Below are positions 1-12,800 of a stretch of DNA of 64,000 nt, one piece after another; position 1 is the stretch's first letter, and each line of letters begins with the position of its first letter. The position numbers and the translations under genes were made by a program. This DNA comes from Owenia fusiformis (Eukaryota > Annelida > Polychaeta > Sabellida > Oweniidae). Below the pieces are notes generated by a model. That model searched no databases and was not told where the DNA came from. It was given only the letters and a program-made list of their open reading frames with translations. The DNA lies in assembly GCA_903813345.2 (NCBI GenBank), contig CAIIXF020000005.1, positions 38,443,375 through 38,507,374 of the forward strand, written 5' to 3'.

Positions 1-170
1 AAGGGTACTTTACACATATCTGACTTTTATAGAGTAAAATTCTCTTCAAATAAAAATTCAATAAGAGTCATGTTCACTTTTTATTATTCTAGAAACAATA
101 AAGACTATTAACAATGCAGATAAGAGTACAATAGAGTTGTCAAAATCTTTCAAGAGATGTTTATTTTCAG

Positions 171-818
171 GGAAAGGGAGACAGCTATGAGGTGTGCCCT
201 GGATGCCTCTGCCAGTTGCTCCCCTTGTTTCTCTGCCCGTATTAATGCTAGTTTGGACTTCGTGTTCAGACAAGTTCAGAATTGTTGTGCAGTAGTTGAA
301 CAGACCACAACAAAAGCTCCTACGACAACAAGAGCCCCATCAACAAAACAACCAACACCACCTTCAACAACTAGAGATATTTCATCAACTACTAGAGATC
401 CGTCAACCACAATAACAACACAATCTACTCCCGCTACAACAACGAGCCCAGATTGTAAAATATCAGAAGCCAGTCGCTGTTTAGTTGACATAAGCCAGAA
501 AATAATTGCCGAGATAATTTTACCTGGAAACCAGAGTGCCATTTGTAGTGAGGTTTCTACAACAATAAGGTGTGTCCATGAATCGGTTGCATCGTGTCAT
601 CCTAACTGGTGGGCAAGATTCAACATGACATTAGAAGCGACCATTTCACAAATCAAAGGGACGTGTGAATCACCAACCCCAGCGCCAACTGTACCTCCAT
701 GCCCCACAGAACCACCAAGTTGTGGAGTTGATGCAAGTGTCAGATGTGTAGTGGAATTCAATGAGAGAATACTGAATGTTGTTGGAGGGCCTGATGGACA
801 ACTAGAAGCAGTTTGCAG
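171..818 (+). CDS. Gene 1 exon 1: array exon copy 1
   Basis: Acceptor tttcag before 171, donor AG|gttggt after 818; phase 2 in and 2 out, 648 nt. It codes half-domain b (ERETAMRC...CC), a Thr-rich linker, a complete six-Cys domain (DCKISEASRC...GTCE), a short Pro-rich linker (PTPAPTVPPCPTEPP) and half-domain a (SCGVDASVRC...AVC). N-glycosylation sequons at NASL, NQSA and NMTL. An in-frame stop follows the donor, so splicing is needed. Confidence 0.85.
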
Positions 819-3800
819 GTTGGTTAAAAATAAATTAATTCGTTTATGCATTTAAATATACACAAAGTGGTTGATCAGGTTGTCAAGAACTTAAGAGGAT
901 TGTGAATTGCAGGTTTGTGTATTTATTAACTATTTTCTTCAGGTTTACTCATAAATAATAATGATCTAAAAACAACAATATCATTTACATTAATATTGAC
1001 GATTCAGATATCTAAAAATGTCCTTGTCTGCTTGTATATTTTGTGCATAAATATGTACACGAAGTTATTGAACAGGTTGGAAAGGACTTATTCTGGAAAC
1101 CTTCATTTTAGAGAACGAGAGACAGCTATGAGGTGTGCCCTGGATGCCTCTGCCGGTTGCTCCCCTTGTTTCTCTGGCCGGGTTAATGCAAGTTTGGACT
1201 TCGTGTTCAGACAAGTTCAGAACTGTTGTGCAGTAGTTGAACAGACCACCACCCAGGCTCCTACAACAACAAGACCCCCTTCAACCACACAGCCGACACC
1301 ACCTTCAACCACAAGAGATGGTCAATCAACTACTAGAGATCCGACAACCACAATAACAACACCATCTACTCCCGCTACAACAACGAGCCCAGACTGTAAA
1401 ATATCAGAAGCCAGTCGCTGTTTAGTTGACATCAGTCAGAGAATAATTACTGAGATAATATTGCCTGGAAACCAGAGTGCCATTTGTAGCGAGGTTTCTA
1501 CAACAATAAGGTGTGTCCATGAATCGGTTGCATCGTGTCATCCTAACTGGTGGGCAAGATTCAACATGACATTAGAGGCGACCATTTCACAAATCAAAGG
1601 GACGTGTGAATCACCCACCCCCGCACCAACAGTACCCCCATGCCCCACAGAACCACCAAGTTGTGGAGTGGATGCAAGTATCAGATGTGTAGTGGAATTC
1701 AATGAGAGAATACTGAATGTTGTTGGAGGGCCTGATGGAGAACTAGAAGCAGTTTGCAGGTTTGTTACAAATAAACTAAACTCATTTATGCATTTAAATA
1801 TACACAAAGTGGTTGATCAGGTTGTCAAGAACTTATGAGGATTGTTCATTGCAGGTTTGTGTATTATTTAACTATTTTCTTCAGGTTTACTCATAAAGAA
1901 TAATGATCAAAAAGCAACAATATCGTTCACATTAATATTGATGATTTAGATATCTAAAAATGTCATTGTCTGCTTGTATATTATGTGCATAAATATGTAC
2001 ACGAAGTAATTGAACAGGTTGGAAAGGATTTATTTTGGAAACCTTCATTTTAGAGAACGAGAGACAGCTATGAGGTGTGCCCTGGATGCCTCTGCCAGTT
2101 GCTCCCCTTGTTTCTCTGGCCGGATTAATGCCAGTTTAGACTTCGTATTCAGACAAGTCCAGAACTGTTGTGCAGTAGTTGAACAGACAACCACAAAGGC
2201 TCCTTCAACAACAAGGGCCCCATTAACTACTACACAACCTAAGCCACCTTCAACTACAAGAGATGTTCAATCAACTACTAGAGATCCCACAACAACAATA
2301 ACAACACCATCTACTCCTGCTACAACAACGAGCCCAGACTGTAAAATATCAGAAGCCAGTCGCTGTTTAATTGATATCAGTCAGAGAATAATTGCTGAGA
2401 TAATCTTACCTGGAAACCAGAGTGCCATTTGTAGTGAGGTTTCCACAACGATCAGATGTGTCCATGAATCGGTTGCATCGTGTCATCCTAACTGGTGGGC
2501 AAGATTCAACATGACATTAGAGGCGACCATTTCACAAATCAAAGGGACGTGTGAATCACCAACCCCCGCACCAACAGTACCCCCATGCCCCACAGAACCA
2601 CCAAGTTGTGGAGTGGATGCAAGTATCAGATGTGTAGTGGAATTCAATGAGAGAATACTGAATGTTGTTGGAGGGCCTGATGGAGAACTGGAAGCAGTCT
2701 GCAGGTTTGTTACAAATAAACTAATTTCCTCAAGTCTGTCCACAAAAAAGACAAAATCTAAAATGTCTAAAACAGATTAATGATTTAATTATAAAAATGG
2801 CAAAGGAAGTTATTATATTTTATGCATTTAAATGAACACAACGTGATTAATCAGGTAGTGAAAGACTTATGAGTATTGTTCATTTCAGAGAGCGGGAGAC
2901 CGCTATGCGATGTGCCCTGGATGCATCTGCTGGTTGCTCTCCTTGTTTCTCTGGCCGGGTTAATGCCAGTTTAGACTTCGTGTTCAGACAAGTCCAGAAT
3001 TGTTGTGCAGTAGTTGAAAAGACCACCACAAAGGCTCCTACCACATCAAGAGCCCCGTCAACTACTACACAAGCAACACCACCTTTAACCACTAGAGATA
3101 CTCAATCAACAACCAGAGGACCAACAACCACAATAACAACACCATCAACTCCTGCTACAACTACAAGCCCAGCCTGTAAAATATCAGAAGCCAGTCGCTG
3201 TTTAGTTGATATCAGTCAGAGAATAATTGCTGAGATAATCTTACCTGGAAATCAGAGTGCCATTTGTAGTGAGGTTTCTACAACAATAAGGTGTGTCCAT
3301 GAATCTGTTGCATCGTGTCATCCTAACTGGTGGGCAAGATTCAACATGACATTAGAAGCTACTATTTCACAAATCAAAGGGACGTGTGAATCACCAACCC
3401 CAGCACCAACTGTACCGTCGTGTCCAACAGAACCACCAAGTTGTGGAGTGGATGCAAGTGTCAGATGTGTAGTGGAATTCAATGAGAGAATACTGAATGT
3501 TATCGGGGGTCCTGATGGAGAACTGGAAGCAGTTTGCAGGTTCGTTACAAATAAACTAATTTCCTCAAGCCTGTCCATTCACAAGAAAAAATCGAACATG
3601 TCTAAAACACTGGTGATCCACTCGATTACGCTTGTTACCGAAACGGCTCGTTTTTGAAACAAAATGTCGGAACGTCGAAGGTTCGACTTTTCTCTTTTCC
3701 TTATTTCAAACGTTTTAGGCAGAATTCCCACGACATTTCTTAACACAAACGTGTATCAGTATTATATGTTTAAGAAAATATACATATGTGCGAACAAATA

Positions 3801-6800
3801 GTTCAGAAGACAACAGAATCGTCGATTTAATTCTTCACTTAAGTTACATAAACGGTTTTTCGAAAAACAGTTAAGATCTGCACCTTCAACCCAAATCGTT
3901 TTTGTAACTTAAGTGAGGAATTAAATCGACGATTCTGTTGTCTTCTGAGCTATTTTTTCGCAAACATGAACTTTTTCTAAAACATATGATACTGATACAC
4001 GTTTGTGAGAAAAACGTCGTTGGGATTCTGCCTACAACGCATGAATAAGGAAAAAAGAAAAATTGTACCTTCGACGTTTATTTATTTATTTATTTATTTA
4101 TTTAGAAAAATGTATATACAATAATAATACATGACTAATACTGACACCAAATGGCATATAAAAGTATAATGTCAAGTATCAAAAAAAAAGTATCACTAGC
4201 AAATATAAAAAATATATATATATAGTCTAACTAGTTTACAAGGGTATATAGGTATATGACGTTCCGACATTTTGTTACCAAAACGAACCGTTTCGGTAAC
4301 CAGCGTAATCGAGTGGATCACCAGTGTAAAACAGATTGATGATTTAAATATTAAAAAGACAAAGGGAGTACTTACCCTAGGCAAAACCGCATGCATGCCA
4401 AGTCCATGAAACCTTTCCATGCAATACCCATGCAACACCCATGCAGAATTGCATGCATCTGCATGGGTTTATATGAAAACCATACAATCCACATGCAATT
4501 TTGCATGAACTTGCATGGTCCATGTAACATCCATTCAAATCCATGCAAAGCCAATGCAACATCCATTCAAATGCATGCAAAGTCCATGCGGCATCAATTC
4601 AAATCCATTCAAAGCACGTTAATCCACATGCAAAGTCCAGGCAGGCTGCGAGAACTATTGTTAACGGGCTTCTATGAAAACCATGCAATCCCCATACAAT
4701 TTTGCATGGATTTGCTTGGCCAAAAGTTGATTATCATTTCGTTTACATGACCAAGGGAACTCTGTGAATAACAGTTCTGGAAAAGTTGATTATCATTTTG
4801 TGCACATGGCTAAGGGAACTCTGTAAATAACAGTTCTGAAATACAAAAAGAAAATTCAAAAGCGACTTTGAATGTGATTTGCTCAAATCACGTAACATCC
4901 CCGTGGCTGGTATGTGTCACTTGACAGGGAATCCTTTCAATTGCTGCGAACTCATTTGGTTGTTCTGTTGATTTTCTCAATATATCAGCAATATTATACC
5001 CCCAAGTGGGTTTCATGATATACATAAGGTATGTTTTGATATAAGCCATTATAACGGGATATCGCTGATTTTCCGGGAGAGAACCCTATAGAATCTAAGA
5101 ATGCTCAAACATGAAAAATTGCTCATTCAGGTGAGCCACAGCTTTTTGGCAAAAATGACCGAATGGGGTACATCAGGTGATCGTGATATTGGGATTTCAA
5201 ATCCTTCCGTATAATGCGTGTAAAGCTTTGAAGGTAATCCTTTACAAACTAGTTGAAGATTAATGTGTCTCATACATTTAGGAATTCTCTGTGATCAAGT
5301 TAGTAGACTTGCCTGTTCTGGTAATTTTACCCATTCAGATACGGATCTATTGGCAGCAGCTAACAGTGGTAATGATTGATGAAGGACCCTCTAGGTGCAG
5401 CAGTATCTACAAAATACCTTATATTTTTATTGTTACAGGTACAATTGATCATACACAACAAAATGCTTGACCACCTTGACTGTATGTATAATGAATAGAG
5501 TTAAACTTTTGGCCTATATAAATTCATTGAGAAAATAAAATATGCCCATCTAAAATAGAGTAACCACAGCAATACTTGCATTTAACCTCTCACGAGAATG
5601 TCCAAGTATGTCAGTAACTTCTGAATCTATATTTGATTGGTCATTTTCAAACTATTGTTCTAAAATCATAAAAATTACCTGAATCTCTTACAGCTGAACA
5701 TTCTTTGTCAGCCATATTTCTTTTTGTTTAAAAAGAGCTGAAATTTTTAACCAATCATTGATGACCATGCAAATACCACGCAAAATTGCATGGACTTGCA
5801 TGGATACCAATCTATAAAAGTATTTTATACAAGCAGCCTGCATGGACATTGTATAGTGTTTGCATGCATGCAAATACCAAAGTCAATGTGCGTTGCATTT
5901 GTTTTGCATGGTGATTGCATGGATAAGTGCAAGGGTTTTCTGTTCAACGTCCTCATGGACTCACATAGATTTTTTTAGATTGCTTGGACTTTGCATGATG
6001 AAAAAGATTCATGCGTTTTTGCTAAGAGTATACTTCATGCCTTAAATATACACAAAGTGATTGAACAGGTTGTCAAGAATGCGGATTATTCATTTCAGAG
6101 AGCGAGAGACAGCTATGCGATGTGCACTAGATGCCTCTGCCAGTTGCTCCCCATGTTTCTCTGGCCGGGTAAATGCCAGTTTAGACTTCGTGTTCAGACA
6201 AGTCCAAAACTGTTGTGCAGTAGTTGAACAGACCACCACAAAGGCTCCTACAACAACAAGAGCCCCTTCAACCACACAGCCGACACCACCTTCAACCACA
6301 AGAGATGTTCAATCAACTACTAGAGATCCGACAACCACTATAACAACACCATCTACTCCCGCTACAACAACGAGCCCAGACTGTAAAATATCAGAAGCCA
6401 GTCGCTGTTTAGTTGACATCAGTCAGAGAATAATTGCTGAGATAATATTGCCTGGAAACCAAAGTGCCATTTGTAGTGAGGTTTCTACAACAATAAGATG
6501 TGTCCATGAATCTGTTGCCTCGTGTCATCCTAACTGGTGGGCCAGATTCAACATGACATTAGAGGCGACCATTTCACAAATCAAAGGGACGTGTGAATCA
6601 CCAACCCCAGCCCCAACTGTACCCCCATGCCCCACAGAACCACCAAGTTGTGGAGTGGATGCAAGTGTCAGATGTGTAGTGGAATTCAATGAGAGAATAC
6701 TAAATGTTATCGGGGGTCCTGATGGAGATCTGGAAGCAGTTTGCAGGTTTGTTACAAATAAACTAATTCTCTCAAGTCTGTCCATTCACAAGAAAATACA

Positions 6801-9800
6801 AAATCTAAAATGTCTAAAACAGATTTATGATTTAAATATTAAAAAGACAAAGGAAGTACTTACACATCATGCCTTTTAATATACACAAAGTGATTGATCA
6901 GCTTGTCAAGAATGCGGATTATTCATTTCAGAGAGCGAGAGACAGCTATGAGATGTGCACTAGATGCCTCTGCCAGTTGCTCCCCATGTTTCTCAGGCCG
7001 GGTAAATGCCAGTTTAGACTTTGTGTTCAGACAAGTCCAGAACTGTTGTGCAGTAGTTGAACAGACCACCACAATGGCTCCTACAACAACAAGAACCCCA
7101 TTAACTACTACACAACCTAAACCACCTTCAACCACAAGAGATGTTCAATCAACTACTAGAGATCCGACAACCACAATAACAACACCATCTACTCCAGCAA
7201 CAACAACAAGCCCAGATTGTAAAATATCAGAAGCTAGTCGCTGTTTAGTTGACATCAGCCAGAAAATAATTGCCGAGATAATTTTACCTGGAAACCAGAG
7301 TGCCATTTGTAGCGAGATTTCTACAACGATCAGGTGTGTCCATGAATCTGTTGCCTCTTGTCATCCTAACTGGTGGGCAAGATTCAACATGACATTAGAG
7401 GCGACCATTTCACAAATCAAAGGGACGTGTGAATCACCAACCCCAGCACCAACTGTACCTCCATGTCCAACAGAACCACCAAGTTGTGGAGTGGATGCAA
7501 GTGTAAGATGTGTAGTGGAATTCAATGAGCGAATCATCAATGTCATTGGAGGACCAGATGAGAATCTAATCGCCGTTTGCAGGTAAGTTAGGCCATGTTA
7601 CATTGCTTTCCATGATTAATGATATTATATTCTAGATAGATATTTTATCTATCACTTATGAAATAAACGTTAAAATAATTTGTCAGTAATTTGATTGATT
7701 CCCATTGTAGGGAGCGTGAGACAGCAATGAAATGCGCCATGGATGCCTCTGCTAGTTGTTCTCCGTGTTTCTGTGGCCGGGTGAACGCTAGTTTAGACTT
7801 CGTGTTCAGGCAAGTTCAGAACTGTTGTGCAGTTGTGGAACCTGAACCAACAACAACGGTCTTGCCCCCAGCGACAACAACAAAGAAACCAACCTCAACA
7901 GAAGTACCAACTACAACATTAGCACCCACGACCACACCAACTATACCAACAACACCGGCTGAAAATTGTAAAGTCAGTGTAGCAAGTCGATGCCTTGTTG
8001 ACATTAGCCAAAAAATAATTGGAGAAATAATCTACAGAAATAGCAGCAACATATGCAGGTAATAACATTATGTAACGTTTACCCTTTTCACTTTGTATAT
8101 TTATGAGGACTGCAAGATTGATCATAAAAAATAAAAGCATTGACCACCTGAAAACATGCATTTAAAATCTAAATATCATTTTTAGTGAAAGGGAAACTAC
8201 AATAACATGCGTTCAAGAAGCAGTTGTAGGATGCCATCCTAACTGGATAGCAAGGTTCAACATGACACTCAGTGCCACACTAAGAGAAATAGATGGTACT
8301 TGTGAATCAACTACCCCTGCACCGATTGATGTCCCTTGTCCAACTGGTAAGACCATCCTCCTTGTGTTCAATGATTTGCATGTGGTATAACTAGCAATGA
8401 ATAATTGCATACCAGTCTCTTAACAATACTCTAATCAAAATCTTATGATTAACCTATTGCAATTTATTTCACTATAGAACCTCCAACTTGTGGAGTGGAT
8501 GCTGGATTAAGGTGTGTTCTTGAGTTCAACCAAAGAATACTTGAGAGAGTTGGAGGTCCAGATGAAAACCTAAGAGAAGTTTGTTTGTAAGTGTTTTATC
8601 AGATTACATTCTTCACATCAGATAATCTTTAAAATTGTGTATCCAAATAATATAGAATGATATTGAACATTAATCGTTCTCATAAATATTTTCCATGAAT
8701 AAAACAATGTTCAGTATCGACAAATCACTTCAGGGCACATTGACATTCCAGGGAGAGAGAAACTGCTCTCAGATGTGTAGCTGATGCGTCAGTTGACTGC
8801 AGCACATGCTTTGGTGGGCGCCTGAATGCAAGTTTGGAGTTTGTATTCAGAACTGTGCAACAGTGTTGCGAGGCTGTAGAGGAACCTAGTACCACTGCTC
8901 CAACGACAACATTGGGTATTTCTACATTGCATTCACTTTTACTATGTGTGAAAATAGGGATGATTTTATGTGCCAGGTTTTTCGGTGCAAGCCTTTAAAG
9001 TAGTGCTGGATCAAAAGGTCTGGGTTTATAGACTGCAAACAAAAACAATAAAGTGCATAATACCACTCACAAATCATTGAGACCTGGGCTTAGGGCATTT
9101 AGCATTATCCTCTGGTCCAAATGATATGCTGATGTGATCATAATGTTGATGGCATATTAATCAATATTCTTAACCTTTTATTTGCAGCACCAACAACAAG
9201 GCCATTAGTTTGTGAAACCGGACGGGTTCAAGAATGCATCCAAGAATTAAATGATCACATCCTTGTATGGATCACATTGCCCGAACAAGTTCCTATTGAG
9301 GAACTATGTGCGTAAGTACTTTGTAACATATAGTGGATATCTGGGAATAGGTTGGAAGGGCATCGGTCTAGTGTATAGTAAGGTGTAGTTGGCTTTCTAG
9401 TGGCAGGAATGCATACAGTATATGAATAGTCTCATAACATAGGAATGCAATGGTGTGTCTGGATTTTGTCAGTGTTATTATGAGCGTGTCAGTGGTTGTG
9501 TTTGTGAGTATTTCTGTTAATAGGATTTGTGGCATTGTTCTGTTCATCATCATCATCACAATTGTTGTATACTTGTCTCTCAGCACGGCAAACAATTCCA
9601 TTCTTTGCTATTACAACTACACCGTGGATTGTTCCGAAGATGACAAGTTTCTGTTGAGAACAATACTGGAGGTCCAACTAAGACGATTGAATGGTTCCTG
9701 TGGATGTCTGGTGGATGGAGACTGCCCGACAACCAATCCTCCAATAGGTACATTTAAACATTATTAAAAGTGATTACAGTCGACAAAGATTATTTATTAG

Positions 9801-12800
9801 CAATAATATCACAACTTGAAAATTCGACTGATAAACTATTTTACACATGCTACCTAACTATGGCATCATTGTAATATTTATCACAATAACCATAGAAACC
9901 ACAAATGGCACTAAGAAACAAAAATGTAAATATATAATTGTATGGATGGATAATGTGCAATTGTCATAGGAATAACAACAACAAAATTGGAGACTTCAAC
10001 TAGTCAAGGTACAACACCTAAGTCACCAAGTACAACACCCAAACCTCCAAGTACAACACCTAAGTCACCAAGTACAACACCCAAACCACCAAGTTCAACA
10101 CCCAAACCGCCAAGTACAACACCCAAACCATTAAGTACAACAACAGTACCAACAGCTCCTCCAACAACAAGGATATGTAGGGAATCTGCAGTACTGACAT
10201 GTATCGCTGATCTTAACGCTGAGATATTAGCATGGATAGCGTTCCCTGAGAATGGCAATGCTGCAGTGTGTGGGTAAGTTGGATTGAACCTGAGTAGCTT
10301 TTACACACTGCACATTAACATATTACTAATAATTCCGTAACATTTGGATAGTATCACCAAATCATCTGTGTGTACAAAACTCGCATTCAGAGTGGTGATG
10401 TCATCTTTTAACCCAACACTAGGAAAGTTAAGCTACACGTTTTAAGAGAACTTATAAATTCCTTAATACTCAATCGCGCTATCAAATACTACCAAGGCAG
10501 GGGGAACTGATCCCTAGATTACCATAATTATAACTGCTGTTGTGTACGTACATATTATTTTAAGAATGTGTAGCTCAACTTTCTACTATATAAGCACTAA
10601 AACTGCAATTTTACACATCACATTTGCTTTTAACCCATCCATGAGTGTGTTCACTTTTTACTTACCACGTGTTACTGTAGTTACCTCTTCTTCAATTCAA
10701 GTGTATTTCGGAGACAAACTAAAAAAGCATATTGCAAGTAACACAAAGTTTATCAAAATAACCATGTGAAGCTTTGTGTTTAATATCACATTGCAGTCAA
10801 TCAATTGCATCAACATTGAAAAGAAAAATTATGTGAAACTTTGTCTTTAGCATAACGTTATGGTAATTTAATAATCCATTGTATGACTAGCATGTTATGT
10901 CACCAGCATTATCACAAACATAGTCCTATATTGGAACAGAGACATATAATATTCTCTGATTGGAAACAATAATTGTGTGAAGCTTTGTGTTTATTATAGC
11001 ATTGTGGTAACTTAATAATCCGTTGCATGACTAGTATTTAAATTGTTAACTGCATTATCTCAAATGTTAAGCTTTGTGTTTATTATAACCTTGTGGTAAC
11101 TTAATAATCTGTTGCATGACTACATTGGAAACAATAATTATCATTACAGATGTATCTATATATCAAATGATACTTCTGCTTTCCAAAATGGCTTTTTAAC
11201 AATGTGTATATATATGTAATAGTTAGTACTGCATTATTTTGAAAGTCAAATATACTAAAATAATATTATATTATTATTGTTAGCTATATTGGAGACGATT
11301 TCTGATATGCTATACCCTACTTACTCCCCTTTTGTGTGTTGCAAACCTCGCATCCTGTACTAACCATAATAACTGTAAAACCATGTATATTTTATTTTAC
11401 TAAAATGCATGACTCTAAAAATACTAATATACACTATGCTTTTGCAGGTTTGTATTGTTGTATAAGAAATATACGTTGTGTTGTTAAGTATGATCATATT
11501 GTAAAACATATATGTGATGTGTGGCATGCTCATGTGTGAAGGGTGTGTGATAATATGTGGATGTCAATACGTGTTTCACTTAAAGTATGTTTTAATATAA
11601 ATGGCTTTGTAGAATATGTAATGTAATATAAAAGTGATAATAATTTAGTTGTATTAAGCTTATGCTTTTTAATTAATTCATTAATAATATTGTATAAAAT
11701 GTTTACGATTTGTCTTTGTCGTAAAGTTGATTGAGGACTATTTTCTATCTATAGGCAAGCTAATGTGACAATCGAGTGTTACTTTGAAAATACGGTGGAT
11801 TGTAATGAAGAAGAGAGGGAATCTCTTAGAGAACTGTTGATTCTTCAAATAAACAGACTGGATGGAACATGCGGATGTCTCATTGAACCCTGTCCAACAA
11901 GTAGGTTGAGAATATAATACTTGATAGTTACATGTTTTATCATTTCTGTAAGTACTATGTCTAAGACATAATGTAGTATAACCAGTGTGATTAATATCGA
12001 ATGTTAATTACATGGATTATTTCATCATGTGTTTTGCATCAATGTGGCGATCTCCTAAAAATGATAAAAAGTATAGACCTAGTGTGAAGGAGCTGTTTTT
12101 GAATACTTTCATTTTCAGCTACGGAAGCTCCTTCTACCACAACAATTGCAACAACTACCTCAACGACACAACCTCCAACCACAACAACCCTCGCTCCAAC
12201 ATGCCGTGCAGAATCAGCAGCACTTTGCATGTCCAACTACATTGAGGAAGTTGTTAATGCCACTGGAAGTGGTGACTTTACTGGTGTATGCGGTAAGATT
12301 ACAGAAGTAAGGGTCTGTTTGGAGACGAGCCTGGTACAATGTCCGCCTGATTTGGTGTTCAGATACAATCTTACATTTGAGGCAACTATGAACAGACTGA
12401 CCTGCGAGGGAGTGACAGGTAACACTTTCTAAAATAATAGATACAACCACTATACTATTATATACGATACATCTACAGACACCTACTCGTTGTTAGACAT
12501 ATTACATTATTGTATAACACGATATAAACTAATATTCTTACATTGTACACACTACAGCACCACCGCCAACTGCAACACCCGCCCCAACTGAAAGCCCAGA
12601 GTGCAGAGTTGATACTGCACTTAGTTGTGTACTAGACTTCTCAAGGAGATACTTCAACAGACTGGTAGATGGCAATATCACTCAAGTCTGCAAGTAGGTT
12701 GTTTAGTACCTATCTCGAATGATGCACAATATTACTAATATGTATAAAAAACAATAAATGTTGGCCACGAGATTTATTATTTCTTTGAATTTCCTGAACT

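Noticed and set aside
276-3578. Long minus-strand frames opposite the array exons (for example 597-851, 1538-1807)
   Set aside because: They recur in every copy because they mirror the conserved coding strand; no splice or domain support.
996-3657. Open frames with ATG at 996, 2010 and 2869 as separate small genes
   Set aside because: The ATGs lie in intron sequence; each frame contains a phase-2 acceptor and donor, and no copy has a signal peptide. They are exons of one gene.
4391-6227. Open frames rich in His/Cys/Met at 4391-4750 and 5688-6045
   Set aside because: They are translations of the ATGCA word arrays of a transposon.
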